Numbered from the stretch's first letter, positions 24,130-33,180 are shown. The stretch: 64,000 nt of DNA from Salinibacter pepae (GCF_947077775.1 NZ_CAMTTE010000001.1:620001-684000); one strand, 5' to 3'. The notes: generated from the letters alone by a model not told the origin. Translations and numbers: made by a program.

Positions 24130-24185
24130 ATTCAAAATCCGTTGGTGCTTACGCACCGTGAGGGTTCAAGTCCCTCCTCGGGCAC
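24130..24185 (+). repeat. right attachment repeat (attR): 3' fragment of tRNA-Leu
   Basis: This carries the anticodon loop, 3' anticodon strand, variable arm, T arm and acceptor 3' strand of a tRNA-Leu, without any 5' half. The variable arm (GGTGC...GCACC type) differs from the one in the intact tRNA at 9372. It is presumably the original chromosomal 3' end displaced by integration. Confidence 0.88.
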
Positions 24186-24205
24186 CCCCATTCCCCTCGA
24201 ACATC

Positions 24206-24240
24206 GCCCCTGAGCGCCGTTTGCCGGCGCACCCAGGGGC
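24206..24240 (+). terminator. original tRNA-Leu terminator-like hairpin
   Basis: GCCCCTG-A-GCGCCG...CGGCGC-ACC-CAGGGGC stem-loop directly after attR. It matches the design of the hairpin after the intact tRNA (9478-9515), as expected if both served the same gene. Confidence 0.5.
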
Positions 24241-24728
24241 TGTTCTACCGTTGAGGGCCCCTGCCGGGCGGACAGCTCTTCGAAAAGGCCCGTCGTGACG
24301 GAGGCGTCCGCGGGAGGCCCACTCCGGTCCCCGCGGGGATCGCCACTACGGGCGTCGGTGAGGCGGACGCCAAGGGGCCCGCGCCCCGGCTTCCTTCCAT
24401 TCTCGGGCCCGTTGGCCGGCGGCCCACGGCAACGAAAGGCCCAGACGACCGGGCAACGAGCTCGCTGAACTCAAGACTTCTTCCCGCATCGGCTGTCCGC
24501 CCTTTCGCCCCTCTGTTGAAGAGCATTCCTCTGCACCGACGAAGACGAGGGGGAGGTCCCATTGCCCGGTCGGCGCCCGCCAACCCAACACAGATGGGCT
24601 TAATTTTGGCTTTACGAGTCGCCCAAACCTTTCCGTATAACACAGGTAGGACGTGACGACATTGGGGCGGCGTTCCCTCCCAACGCGTCGCCTCCTGCGA
24701 TGGGGCCCCCTCTGGTGTTCTCCTTTCG
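24241..24728. other. 488-bp intergenic stretch at the right border of the island
   Basis: No convincing gene. The only long frame runs antisense through the following flippase gene and has shadow-type composition. The AT-richer part near 24595-24650 could carry the promoter of the next gene. Confidence 0.4.
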
Positions 24729-25811
24729 ATGTCTTCTCCTTCGTCCGTCACGTCCCCTCCTCCATCAAGTGACGAATCCCCCCAGGACTCGTCTCGGCCC
24801 CGCACCGCCGGCTCCGCCCGCAACATTGTGGTGTCCCTCCTGCTGAGCGGGCTGGTGCTGGCCGGGGTCGGGTACGCCACCTTCGACGCCGGCGCCTTCC
24901 GCCGCCTGATCCAACACCTGCGCCCGGGACTGCTGGCCGCGGCCCTCGCCGTCGCCATCGCCCGCATCGGCCTCGGGGGGTGGCGCCTCCGCCAGGTCTC
25001 GGAGGGCCGCCTCTCCCTCCGGAGCGGCACCCGCGGGCAGCTGGCCTGGGACTTCTTCTCCAGCGTCACCCCCTCGGTCGTCGGCGGCGGCCCGGTGGCC
25101 GCCTTCTACGTGGCCCGCGACGAGGACCTCGCGGTTGGGGAGTCGGCCGCCCTCCTGTTCTTCTGCGTCCTGCTGGACCAGCTCTGGTTCCTGGTCGCCA
25201 TCCCGCTGCTGGTCCTGGCCACCTTTACCATCGACCTGCTGCCCCGCGCGGCCGGCGCGGTCGGGGGGTGGACCCTGCTTGCCTACTTCGGCGGGCTGGG
25301 GGGCTGGGCGGCCCTCTACGCCTACGCCACCCTGGTCCGCCCCCGCCTGCTGGTGGCGGGGGCCGACTGGTGCGTCCGGTGGCCCTACCTGCGCCGCTTC
25401 CGCAAGACGGTCATGCCGGAGATGCGGGCCTACTTCCGGCGGGCGCGCCACCTCGGGAGCCGCCCCCCTGCCTTCTACGCCTCCGGCTTCGCCCTGACGG
25501 CCCTCACCTGGATCGCCCGCTACGCCCTCGTGGTTCTCGTCGTCCGCAGCGTCTACGCGGCCGACGCCCTGCTTCTCTTTGCCCGCTCGGCGGCAATGAT
25601 GCTGGTGGGCCTGATCATGCCCACCCCCGGGGGCTCCGGCGGCCTGGAGGGCCTCTACGCCCTCTTCATCGGCCCGCTGATGCCGGAGGCGCTCCTGGCC
25701 CCCACCCTCCTGACCTGGCGCCTGCTGGGCTACTACCTCTTCATCGCGCTCGGGGCCTCCCTCTTCCTCCACCAACTGCACCAAAGACGGGCCGGCGGGG
25801 CAACCCGGTGA
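24729..25811 (+). CDS. flippase-like membrane protein (LPG synthase TM / UPF0104 family)
   Basis: The 360-residue integral membrane protein has about eight hydrophobic segments after a Ser/Pro-rich N-terminal tail of 30 residues. The family signature PTPGGSGGLEG is present near residue 300, and FFSSVTPSVVGGGPVAAFYVAR near 100 matches the conserved 'tP...GGep...y' region. The family (PF03706) includes the membrane half of MprF and archaeal AglD and is thought to move or modify lipid-linked molecules. There is no C-terminal aminoacyl-transfer domain, so lysyl-PG synthesis is not indicated. Typical high-GC chromosomal composition resumes here, outside the island. Confidence 0.75.
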   Translation: MSSPSSVTSPPPSSDESPQDSSRPRTAGSARNIVVSLLLSGLVLAGVGYATFDAGAFRRLIQHLRPGLLAAALAVAIARIGLGGWRLRQVSEGRLSLRSGTRGQLAWDFFSSVTPSVVGGGPVAAFYVARDEDLAVGESAALLFFCVLLDQLWFLVAIPLLVLATFTIDLLPRAAGAVGGWTLLAYFGGLGGWAALYAYATLVRPRLLVAGADWCVRWPYLRRFRKTVMPEMRAYFRRARHLGSRPPAFYASGFALTALTWIARYALVVLVVRSVYAADALLLFARSAAMMLVGLIMPTPGGSGGLEGLYALFIGPLMPEALLAPTLLTWRLLGYYLFIALGASLFLHQLHQRRAGGATR

Positions 25812-25844
25812 ACACACCGCAGACGCATCGGCGGCGGATGGGCC

Positions 25845-26735
25845 CTAGAGGAGCGCCCAGGCCCCCACGACGAGCATGCTTCCGGCGAGGGTGCTCCACA
25901 CGGCGTGATGGCAGACGTTCCCGAGCCGTCGGGCGGTGGGGCCCGATTGGGAGTCCGGCCGCACGTCGGCCGCGCGGTACAGTTCACTGCCCCACCCGCA
26001 CCGCGGGAGAAAGTCGATGGCCACATGCAGAAACAGCCCCGTGGCGGCGCCAAACACGACGGCGTGGAACGCATCGCTCGTGGGCGGGTCGATCAGCCCA
26101 ACGGGGACCGCAGCGAGGCAGACCGCCGCGGCGGGCCAGAGCAGAAGCAGTACAGAGGCCCCTCGTCGCCGGAGCCGCCGGGCCGCGGCGTACCCGGCGG
26201 GGCCTTTGTGGGACACGATGGCGAGACCGAGGACGGCCCCGAGGGCCGGCATCGTCGCGTAAACCGCCCCGATGACGAGACCGGCCCCCAGCGCATGCAT
26301 CGACAGCACCCAGACGACCGGAATCGACGCGGCCCCCCTCTCGGGCTCTTGGGGGGAAAGGCCGGTATGAATCGCGAACCCACCGACGATTCCGAGCGCG
26401 ATGCCAAGCCCCCCGAACGACACGTCGTGCGACACGGCATTTGGCACCAGGAAGAGGGCGGCACTCGTGATCATGGCCCCGCTCGACAGCCCGTACGCCC
26501 AGGCCAGACGACGAAGCCGCCGCGCCACCGTCCCAACGACGTACGTCTCGGCCCGACGGCCCATCTCTGCCCCCGCCATCATGACAAGGAAGGCCGTCCA
26601 GCCGATCGCCAGCAGCTTCATCAGGCCCGCGACGAGGCCAAAGACCGTCACCAGCCCCATGCCACACGCAACGAGGCCCGTCGTCCATTGGACCGCACGG
26701 TGAGAGGGCGTCCGGGTCGAAGTTAGAGAACTCAT
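25845..26735 (-). CDS. ZIP-family metal transporter (paralogue 1)
   Basis: The 296-residue protein has about eight TM segments. ZIP-type metal-site helices are visible: WVLSMHALGAGLVIGAVYA (helix 4, His in 'H-x-x-x-x-G') and LGLAIVSHKGPAGYAAARRL (helix 5, the H-K-x-P-x-G motif). A late helix, FLHVAIDFLPRC, also has His. ZIPs import Zn, Fe or Mn across the inner membrane. It is the last gene of a minus-strand run with the COG0523 GTPase (44 bp upstream) and TonB receptor, pointing to zinc. The ATG at 26735 was chosen, as the in-frame upstream part is not membrane-like. A paralogue lies at 36420-37319. Confidence 0.75.
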   Translation of the reverse strand: MSSLTSTRTPSHRAVQWTTGLVACGMGLVTVFGLVAGLMKLLAIGWTAFLVMMAGAEMGRRAETYVVGTVARRLRRLAWAYGLSSGAMITSAALFLVPNAVSHDVSFGGLGIALGIVGGFAIHTGLSPQEPERGAASIPVVWVLSMHALGAGLVIGAVYATMPALGAVLGLAIVSHKGPAGYAAARRLRRRGASVLLLLWPAAAVCLAAVPVGLIDPPTSDAFHAVVFGAATGLFLHVAIDFLPRCGWGSELYRAADVRPDSQSGPTARRLGNVCHHAVWSTLAGSMLVVGAWALL

Positions 26736-26779
26736 GGCAGCCGTTGTATTCTGTGTACCGTGGAGAACCCAAGGTCCGC

Positions 26780-27985
26780 CTACGCCTGTGACAGGTGAGT
26801 GCCCCACGTCGGAAACGGGTCGGCAATGGCGCCCTCCCCGTCGAGACAGGCCTGTTCTTCGTCAACCGTCATGCGGCACGCATCCAGACGATCCCGCAGC
26901 TCGGCCTCGTCCATGTCGACGCCGATAAAGACGAGTTCCTGCCGCCGGTCGCCGTACTCCTCGTCCCAGCGGTCAGTGATAAGCGCTCGGGTCTGCGGAT
27001 CGTCCGGCCACTCCTCGTCTGGAAGGGCCGCCCACCAGTAGCCGGTGGGGCGCTGGTCTCGCATCCGTCCCGCCTGCGACAGCTCGCCCACCATGGCGTC
27101 GCGCGTGCCGAGCCAGAAGAATCCCTTCGCGCGGATGACGCCGGGCCACGGCCCCTGGAAAAAGTCCCAGAAGCGCCGGGGATGAAAGGGCGCCCGTGCC
27201 TGGTACGTAAAGCTTGTGATGCCGTATTCCTCCGTCTCCGGCACGTGCTCGCCGTCCAGTTCCTTGACCCACCCCGGCATGCTCTGAGCGGCCTCAAAAT
27301 CGAACGCCCCCGTGCCCATGATCGCGCCCAGATCGACCTCCGAGTGCTGGGTCGGGACGAGCGTCGCCTCCGGATTGAGCGTCCGCAGCACCTTCGTCAG
27401 AAAGTCGACCTCTTCCGCGGAGACGAGGTCCGTCTTGTTGACCAGGATGACGTTCGCAAATTCGACTTGATCGACGAGCAGATCGACCAGGGTCCGCTCG
27501 TCGTCCGGCCCGGTCTCCTGTCCCCGATCCGCGAGCAGATCGGTCGAGTTGAAGTCCTCGGTAAACCGGTGCGCATCCACGACCGTCACCATCGTGTCGA
27601 TGTTCGCAACCTCGGAGAGGGTGTGCCCAAACTCGTCGGACAGGTCGAACGTCACGGCCACCGGCATCGGCTCCGAGATGCCGCTCGACTCAATCACCAG
27701 ATGGTCGAACCGGCCGTCGTCGGCCAGCGCCTTAACCTCGGTGAGCAGGTCCTCCCGCATCGTACAGCAGATGCAGCCGTTCGACATCTCCACCAGGCGC
27801 TCGTTAGTCTGGACGAGGTCCGACTGTTCCTCGACGAGCGAGGCATCGATGTTGACCTCGGCCATGTCGTTCACGATCACGGCGATGCGGCGGTCCTCGG
27901 CGTTGTGAAGAATGTGCTGGAGGAGCGTCGTCTTGCCGGCGCCGAGGTAGCCGGACAACACGGTTACAGGAAGTTTGTCATTCAT
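26780..27985 (-). CDS. COG0523 (CobW/ZNG1-like) metal-chaperone GTPase
   Basis: The 401-residue G3E GTPase has Walker [10 protein letters not shown] (12-20), the metal-binding CxCC motif as GCICC (Cys71, 73, 74), Walker B-region [10 protein letters not shown], the NKTD guanine motif and the C-terminal CobW_C domain ([26 protein letters not shown]). This subgroup (YciC/ZigA-like) is commonly zinc-regulated and delivers Zn to client proteins under starvation. Clustering with a ZIP gene and a TonB receptor on the same strand supports that. Cobalt or nitrile hydratase functions are less likely as no such genes are near. Confidence 0.85.
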   Translation of the reverse strand: MNDKLPVTVLSGYLGAGKTTLLQHILHNAEDRRIAVIVNDMAEVNIDASLVEEQSDLVQTNERLVEMSNGCICCTMREDLLTEVKALADDGRFDHLVIESSGISEPMPVAVTFDLSDEFGHTLSEVANIDTMVTVVDAHRFTEDFNSTDLLADRGQETGPDDERTLVDLLVDQVEFANVILVNKTDLVSAEEVDFLTKVLRTLNPEATLVPTQHSEVDLGAIMGTGAFDFEAAQSMPGWVKELDGEHVPETEEYGITSFTYQARAPFHPRRFWDFFQGPWPGVIRAKGFFWLGTRDAMVGELSQAGRMRDQRPTGYWWAALPDEEWPDDPQTRALITDRWDEEYGDRRQELVFIGVDMDEAELRDRLDACRMTVDEEQACLDGEGAIADPFPTWGTHLSQA

Positions 27986-28110
27986 GTACAGAAGGGGCAG
28001 GAGGGACAGTCAGACGTGCATGAGATTCCACGAGTGAGCGGGCGGTGGAACCAGTTCGCTCCCGGTCCCACCGCGCAACGAAACTCACTCGCATGTGCCG
28101 GCCCCCGCGA

Positions 28111-30531
28111 CTAGAACGTCGTGGAGAGGCTAAACTGCACGTCGCGGCCCGGCGAGAGGGCGTACCCCTTGTACGTGTCCAGGAAATCGCGGTACGTCTC
28201 GTCGAGCAGGTTGTCCACGCCGACCGAGACGGTGAGGGGCGCGCCCAGGCCCAGCGCCAGCGTGGTGCGGGCCTCCACGTTGACGACGCTGTAGGCGCGC
28301 GTCGAGGCGGTCCCGAACGGCGGATTTGGCCCCTGTGTATCCAGCGCATCGAACTGCGCGAAGGGCTCAAACCGGCCGGCGGCGTCCTTCTCAAGCGACC
28401 GCTTCAGCGAGAGCTCCACCTGCGAGTTGCTGAGGGGGCCCGTGTCGGCGGGAACCCAGCGCACAAAGCCACTGACGGTGTTGGACGGCAGCAGCGGGAG
28501 CTCCCCGTCGCCCCCCTGCGCCCCCAGGCCGTCGCCGGTGCCGTCGAGCACGGCGGCGGAGCCGCCCACCTGCAGCCACGGCAGCGGGCTCGTCTCGACC
28601 GTCGCCTCGATGCCCGGAATCAGGGCGTCGGTCTGGTCGGCGGCAAATTTCGGAAGGTTCCCATTGGGGCCCCTCTCACCCGTATTCTCCAGGTAGATGT
28701 AGTCCTGGATGGCGTTGACGTAGCCGGTCACCTCGGCGGTAAGGCGGTCGCGCCGCACGCGCAGCGACAGATCGGCGCTGTAGGAGCGCTCCGGCTCCAG
28801 GTCCGGGTTGCCGACCTGGAAGGCCGCCACGCCGCCGTGCACGCCGCTCGCGTAGAGCTCAAAGATGGAGGGCGCGCGGAAGCCGGAGCTCAGGTTCGTC
28901 GCGATCGCGATCCCGTCGCCGAACGCGTAGCTGGCCCCCACGGCTCCCGAAAGGGTGGTGTACGTGTTGTCCAGCTGGTCGGAATCAGTGGTGCGGTCGT
29001 TGGGCACCGCCTCCACGGTGCGCACGTCCAGGCGGCTCCCGAACGAGACCGTGATGGGGTCGAGGTCGAGGTCCTCGAAGAAGAAGACGCCGGTATTCCA
29101 CGTGCGGGCCGACGGCTGCAGCTCGGCCGGGCCGCGCGTGTCGGCGTCCTGGTGCTGCACCTCCGCCCCGATCGTGCCGCTGAGGTTTCCGATCGAGGGG
29201 TGCGCCACCTCGAGCCGCCCGGTGTAAATGTCGGTCTTGAGGTCGAGCGGGTAGTCAAACCGCGCCAGCCCGCCGCCGTCGCGAATATCGCCCAGGTTGG
29301 TGCCCGGCGCCCCCGACTGCCGGATGGAGCGCTGCCAGCTGAGGCGCGGCTTGAACACGAAACCGTCGGCGACGATGTTGCCCTTCAGCACGACGTTGCT
29401 GTGCGCCAGGTTCTGGCCGAGGCCGTTGGGCGGCGGCGAGGTTGGATTGTCGTCGTCCGGGCCGCCGGTGGGCAGCAGAAAGTTTTGGGCGTTCGACCAG
29501 TAGTCGCCGTACAGCTGCAGCGTCCCGAACGCGCCCTGTAGGCCCACCTGGCCGTACGTGCTCCACTGCTCGAAATTGGTGAACGGCACCTCGCCGGTGT
29601 ACTTCGGGTCGCCGAACGTGCCAGTGTCCGGATTCTCCTCAAAGAATGTGGAGGCGTCGGGCGTGTGGTAGTTGTCGGCGATGCGGCGCTCCGCGCCCAC
29701 GCGCCAGCCCACGTTTCCCTGCGCCGCGCTCAGGTCGAGGGAAACCGCCCGCTCGTTGTTGTTCGTGTAGTACTGGGTGGAGGCGGACCCGCCCACCTCA
29801 AACGCGTCGACGCCCGTGGTGGGGGCCGGCTTGCTGATGACGTTGATGGCCCCACCCAGGGCGTCGGAGCCGTAGAGGATGCTGCTGGCCCCGCGCACCA
29901 CCTCCACGCGCTCGGCCTCGCTCGCGTTGGTGGTGGGGAAGTGCCGCACGCCGAACTGGTAGTACTCCTGGGCGATGCCGTCTTTCAGAAGCACCACCCG
30001 CTTGCCGCTCAGGCCGCGGAGGACCGGCTTGCCGGCCTGCGCGCCCGTCTGGATGGACGAGACCCCGTCTACGTTTTCCTGCAACAGTTCGCCGAGGGCG
30101 GCACTGCGGCCGCTCTGCAAGTCTTCGGTCCCCATCACGTCCACGTCCTGCGGCGCGCGGAGCGTACTGCGGGCGCGGGCCGTGCCGGTGACCGTCACCC
30201 CGTCCGTCTCCAGCACGCGCTCTTCGAGCGACACGTTCATTTCGCGGGTCTCGCCGGCCTGAAGGGTAACCTCCCGGACGGCCGTCTGGTAGCCGACGAA
30301 CCGAATTTCGAGGGTGTGGGGGCCGGGCGGAAGGCCATCGAGCGTGTACCGGCCGTCGGGGCCGGCGGTGGTGCCCCGCTGAAACGCCACGTCGGCAATC
30401 TGGGCGCCGGGCAGGGGCGCCCCGTCGGCGTCCGTGACGGTGCCGGTCACGGTGCTGCGGGTGGACTGGCCCTCGGCGGTGGGGACCAAAAAAGTGAGAA
30501 GAGAAAGAACAACAAGAATACGGGTCGACAT
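28111..30531 (-). CDS. TonB-dependent outer-membrane receptor, probably for zinc (ZnuD-like)
   Basis: The 806-residue protein has a signal peptide (MSTRILVVLSLLTFLVPTAEG) and a carboxypeptidase-regulatory-like domain (about 28-105, VTGTVTDADGAPLPGAQI, VGYQTAVREVTL). Then comes the plug (VLRGLSGKRVVLLKDGIAQEYYQ, VEVVRGASSILYGSDALGGAINV) and a 22-strand-type barrel ending in ...QFSLSTTF, with the usual C-terminal Phe. The frame stays open far upstream, but the ATG at 30531 starts the signal peptide. It lies in the same-strand series with the COG0523 GTPase and ZIP, so zinc uptake is inferred; copper or another metal remains possible. Confidence 0.85.
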   Translation of the reverse strand: MSTRILVVLSLLTFLVPTAEGQSTRSTVTGTVTDADGAPLPGAQIADVAFQRGTTAGPDGRYTLDGLPPGPHTLEIRFVGYQTAVREVTLQAGETREMNVSLEERVLETDGVTVTGTARARSTLRAPQDVDVMGTEDLQSGRSAALGELLQENVDGVSSIQTGAQAGKPVLRGLSGKRVVLLKDGIAQEYYQFGVRHFPTTNASEAERVEVVRGASSILYGSDALGGAINVISKPAPTTGVDAFEVGGSASTQYYTNNNERAVSLDLSAAQGNVGWRVGAERRIADNYHTPDASTFFEENPDTGTFGDPKYTGEVPFTNFEQWSTYGQVGLQGAFGTLQLYGDYWSNAQNFLLPTGGPDDDNPTSPPPNGLGQNLAHSNVVLKGNIVADGFVFKPRLSWQRSIRQSGAPGTNLGDIRDGGGLARFDYPLDLKTDIYTGRLEVAHPSIGNLSGTIGAEVQHQDADTRGPAELQPSARTWNTGVFFFEDLDLDPITVSFGSRLDVRTVEAVPNDRTTDSDQLDNTYTTLSGAVGASYAFGDGIAIATNLSSGFRAPSIFELYASGVHGGVAAFQVGNPDLEPERSYSADLSLRVRRDRLTAEVTGYVNAIQDYIYLENTGERGPNGNLPKFAADQTDALIPGIEATVETSPLPWLQVGGSAAVLDGTGDGLGAQGGDGELPLLPSNTVSGFVRWVPADTGPLSNSQVELSLKRSLEKDAAGRFEPFAQFDALDTQGPNPPFGTASTRAYSVVNVEARTTLALGLGAPLTVSVGVDNLLDETYRDFLDTYKGYALSPGRDVQFSLSTTF

Positions 30532-30772
30532 AAAAGCAGGACAAACAGGTGCGGCGGAGCAAACAGATCGGGGCCGCCCATCGGGGACGGGCGGGAACGA
30601 CGGAAAGGAGGCCTGTTCGTCGCAGTCGCGACGCCCTGGGGCACAGACGCACACCCATTCCACGGGGCCGGGGGGGCGGCCCGGGCGGACGCCGGATCGA
30701 TGGCGGTGGCCTGCAGACACGCAGGGCACCCAGTGCGTCCGGGGGGCGGGCGCTGGCGAGGGGGAACCGGGA

Positions 30773-31153
30773 CTACGCCGGACGGGCCTCAGAGAACGAT
30801 GGAGGCCCGCGGATGAACTGATCCGCCGCCACAGGGGCGACGGCTGCGTGCGACCGGACCTCGACGGCCAGGCCCTCAACCACACGTGGGGCCGTGGGGG
30901 GAATGGGCGTGGGCGGCACGACCAGGAGCCGGGTGGCGCAGAGGTCGCACTCCAGCAGCGCACGGCCATCGGTCGCGCCCGTCCAGAGGGGCCCCTCCGC
31001 GGCGTGCACATCCGCCGGGTGACAGGACGCCTCCGTCTGCGTGCTCCGTTGCGCCGCCCCGTGCTGAACGAGGTGTACAGTCGGCCCGATGACCCCGCCC
31101 GTGGCGAACGCCACGAGCAGCAGCCCGACCAGAATGGGACGGCGTCCCTGCAT
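30773..31153 (-). CDS. small exported Cys/His-containing protein
   Basis: The 126-residue protein has an N-terminal signal/TM segment (MQGRRPILVGLLLVAFATGGVIG). Potential metal ligands follow: HLVQH, CHPADVHAAEG and CDLCATRL. The rest is Pro/Val-rich and hydrophobic in part. It resembles the short DUF2946-type periplasmic proteins found beside metal TonB receptors, but the match is only by general layout. It is first in the minus-strand series leading to the receptor (241 bp upstream of it), and divergent from the NUDIX gene. It could be a periplasmic metal-binding helper. Confidence 0.5.
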   Translation of the reverse strand: MQGRRPILVGLLLVAFATGGVIGPTVHLVQHGAAQRSTQTEASCHPADVHAAEGPLWTGATDGRALLECDLCATRLLVVPPTPIPPTAPRVVEGLAVEVRSHAAVAPVAADQFIRGPPSFSEARPA

Positions 31154-31341
31154 GGGAAGACGAGGGGTTGTTGGGAATCACCCTCCCTATTGCCACGCCT
31201 CCCCCCTGGTTCCTCACTTGAAAACGACCACACATGCACATCCGTTCAGACGACCCGTCCCGCGGCGCCCCCGAATCGATACTCTCGGTGCCGATGGCTA
31301 CATTGGCCTGCGAACCGTCGGTCGTCCAACCGCCCTCCGCC

Positions 31342-31803
31342 ATGCCCGGATCTGTCGTCCGCGTCGTCGACGTGTATCCGTACCGCGAGTCGGCCGTCAA
31401 CCCGGAGTTTCTGCTCCTCCGCCGCGCCCCGGGCACAGAGTACGCCGGGCAGTGGCGCATGGTGGGGGGCAAGATCGAATCGGGGGAGGCCGCCTGGGAA
31501 ACCGCCCGCCGCGAGGTCACCGAGGAAACCGGCCACGCCCCCGACCGGCTCTGGACGCTCCCGTCCGTCAATGCCTTCTACGAGTGGCAGGACGACCGCA
31601 TCAATCTGATTCCGGCCTTCGCCGCGGCCCTTCCCGGCGCCCCGGTGCTCGACGACGAGCACGACGCGTTCGCCTGGCTCCCGGCCGAGGAGGCCGCCGG
31701 CCGACTGGCGTGGCCCGAGCAGCAGCGCCTCCTTCGCCTGGCCGACCAGACGCTCCGCGCCGGCATCCCGCCGCAACTGGTCGTACGGACGCCCCCCGAA
31801 TGA
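31342..31803 (+). CDS. NUDIX hydrolase
   Basis: The product is about 153 residues with a complete NUDIX box, GGKIESGEAAWETARREVTEETG, preceded by FLLLRRAPGTEYAGQWRMV. The glutamates REVTEE bind metal. The pattern is that of dATP pyrophosphohydrolase (NudB-like) or general (d)NTP-sanitising members; substrate is uncertain. The frame continues upstream to an ATG at 31294 and one at 31234, but the fold begins at MPGSVVRVVDVYPY, so the ATG at 31342 was chosen. It converges with a hypothetical gene, 22 bp between stops. Confidence 0.8.
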   Translation: MPGSVVRVVDVYPYRESAVNPEFLLLRRAPGTEYAGQWRMVGGKIESGEAAWETARREVTEETGHAPDRLWTLPSVNAFYEWQDDRINLIPAFAAALPGAPVLDDEHDAFAWLPAEEAAGRLAWPEQQRLLRLADQTLRAGIPPQLVVRTPPE

Positions 31804-31825
31804 TCGGTCCGCTTCAGCCCGTTGT

Positions 31826-32398
31826 TCACACCATGTAGTCGTCCGTGGGCACGTCGAGGAAGTCCATAAGCCAGTCGAGCGCCCACGTCTGGTTGTCCTC
31901 GCCGCTCCACTCGTAGCCGGCCTGCACGTCGTCGGCCACCGCGGGCCAGTCGACGGTCCAGTCCTTGTAGACGTGAAAGGAGAACTGGCTCACGTCGGTC
32001 TCGAAGTAGACGCAGCCCTCGTCGGGGTCGTAGATGGAGGTGGCGGTGTCGTCCGCGCGGGCCTGCTCGGCGGCCCACACCACGAGTGGGACCTTGAAGC
32101 GGTAGTCCATCTCGTGGACCCGCTTGGCCTCGCTGTTGAGGTAGTTCGCCAGGACGACGCTCCCGTCGCCGTGCTCGATGGCCGCCTCCGCGGCGTCGCG
32201 GGTCGAAGGGTCGGCGTCGATCTTGTCGAGGGCGGCCTCGATGAGGGGCCACACCTCCACGGACTCGGGGTCGTCGGCGGCGTCTTCTTCGCGGGGAATC
32301 GTAACGGTACAGCGGTCGAGGTCCACGGGCAGTCCGGAATTGGTGAAGGAAATCGGGCGCGTCGGTCCGACAGTCGGAATCCGACAGGGCCCCATCAT
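31826..32398 (-). CDS. hypothetical acidic soluble protein
   Basis: The 190-residue protein has no signal peptide or membrane segment. It is rich in Asp, Glu and Trp (AGYEWSGEDNQTWALDWLMDFLDV, YKDWTVDWPAVADDVQ), with blocks WPLIEAALDKIDADPSTRDAAEAAIEHGDGSVVLANYLNSEAKRVHEMDYRFKVPLVVW that look well folded. No family recognised. The start is uncertain; two adjacent ATGs at 32398 and 32395 fit. It lies between the NUDIX and GIN-domain genes. Confidence 0.55.
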   Translation of the reverse strand: MMGPCRIPTVGPTRPISFTNSGLPVDLDRCTVTIPREEDAADDPESVEVWPLIEAALDKIDADPSTRDAAEAAIEHGDGSVVLANYLNSEAKRVHEMDYRFKVPLVVWAAEQARADDTATSIYDPDEGCVYFETDVSQFSFHVYKDWTVDWPAVADDVQAGYEWSGEDNQTWALDWLMDFLDVPTDDYMV

Positions 32399-32442
32399 AT
32401 GCACGCCCGGCCCAAAAGATCGCGCCGGGGGACCCGCCCCTT

Positions 32443-33180
32443 CTACTCGATCGGGCGGACCTCTCCGCTTCCAAACGAACTCGTGGAGACGGAGGGCTGC
32501 CCGCGGTAGTGCACGTCGCCGGAGCCGAAGATGGAAGCGTCCAGCTCGTCGGTCACGTGCACCTCCACGTCTCCGGACCCGGCGATGCTCACCTCCACCG
32601 TCCGCGCCTCCAAGTCCGCGGCCTGCAGATCGCCCGACCCGGCGATGTTGGTGGTGAGGGCGTCCGTCTGCCCTTCCAGCATCGTGGTGCCCGAGCCGGC
32701 CACCTGCACGTCCAGCGCCTCCGCGTTCACGTCCAGGCGCGTGCGGCCCGATCCCGCAACGCTGAGCTCGAACGTCTCCCCCTCGATCTGATTCTCGCCC
32801 ACAATCTCGCCCGACCCGGCCAGCGATACGGATTCGATTGTCGGCGCGGTCACGTAGACGTCCACCTTCTCGTCGACGGACGCGTCGTCGCCGAAGAGGC
32901 CGCCGAACAGGGGGTCGTCCGAGTCGACCGGGAGTTCAAGCGTCCCATCGTCGACCCCGGTCTCGAACTGGTCGAGGACGGCCGGCGGGGCCTCAATCTC
33001 GACGGACCGTTCGCTTCCCTGCCGCAGGTGCAGGGTGCCGGGCACCCGAAACTCGACGGCGGCAAACGCCTCCACCGAGCGCGTCTCTCGGGCGCTCTCC
33101 TGGGCGGCGGCGACGTGGAGGGGCAGGGCGAAGAGGCCCACGAACAGCGCGGTACGCAACACAGATGGGGGGCGGAGCAT
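32443..33180 (-). CDS. exported GIN-domain (DUF2807) protein
   Basis: The 245-residue protein has a signal peptide ending near AAAQE and then the 'head GIN' domain typical of Bacteroidota: FRVPGTLHLRQGSERSVEIEAPP, followed by beta-helix-like repeats SLAGSGEI, SVAGSGRT, QVAGSGTT, NIAGSGDL, SIAGSGDV and SIFGSGDV at about 18-21-residue intervals. It is probably a right-handed beta-solenoid at the cell surface or in the periplasm. The biological role of the family is unknown. It is part of a minus-strand group of exported proteins. Confidence 0.82.
   Translation of the reverse strand: MLRPPSVLRTALFVGLFALPLHVAAAQESARETRSVEAFAAVEFRVPGTLHLRQGSERSVEIEAPPAVLDQFETGVDDGTLELPVDSDDPLFGGLFGDDASVDEKVDVYVTAPTIESVSLAGSGEIVGENQIEGETFELSVAGSGRTRLDVNAEALDVQVAGSGTTMLEGQTDALTTNIAGSGDLQAADLEARTVEVSIAGSGDVEVHVTDELDASIFGSGDVHYRGQPSVSTSSFGSGEVRPIE

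Larger units (their letters stand above)
9403..24185. mobile_element. integrative genomic island in tRNA-Leu
   Basis: The 14.8-kb element is bounded by direct repeats of the tRNA-Leu 3' half. The integrase gene lies next to the intact tRNA and a decayed second recombinase lies next to the other repeat. Base composition changes sharply inside it, with AT-rich stretches (integrase, and 19.4-23.3 kb) between GC-rich ones. Cargo: Xis-like and XRE regulators, a DnaE-like polymerase with an intein, a family-A polymerase relative, a LacI regulator, a DNA methyltransferase and a candidate endonuclease. No capsid, conjugation or relaxase gene was recognised. Confidence 0.88.

Noticed and set aside
24130-24185. 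second tRNA-Leu gene
   Set aside because: There is no acceptor 5' strand or D arm before it; it is only the 3' fragment left by integration.
9403-24185. prophage or conjugative element
   Set aside because: No capsid, terminase, tail, portal, relaxase, coupling protein or type IV secretion gene was seen.
28111-31239. 1042-residue version of the TonB receptor
   Set aside because: The part before 30531 is Arg-rich, has no family likeness and precedes a proper signal peptide.
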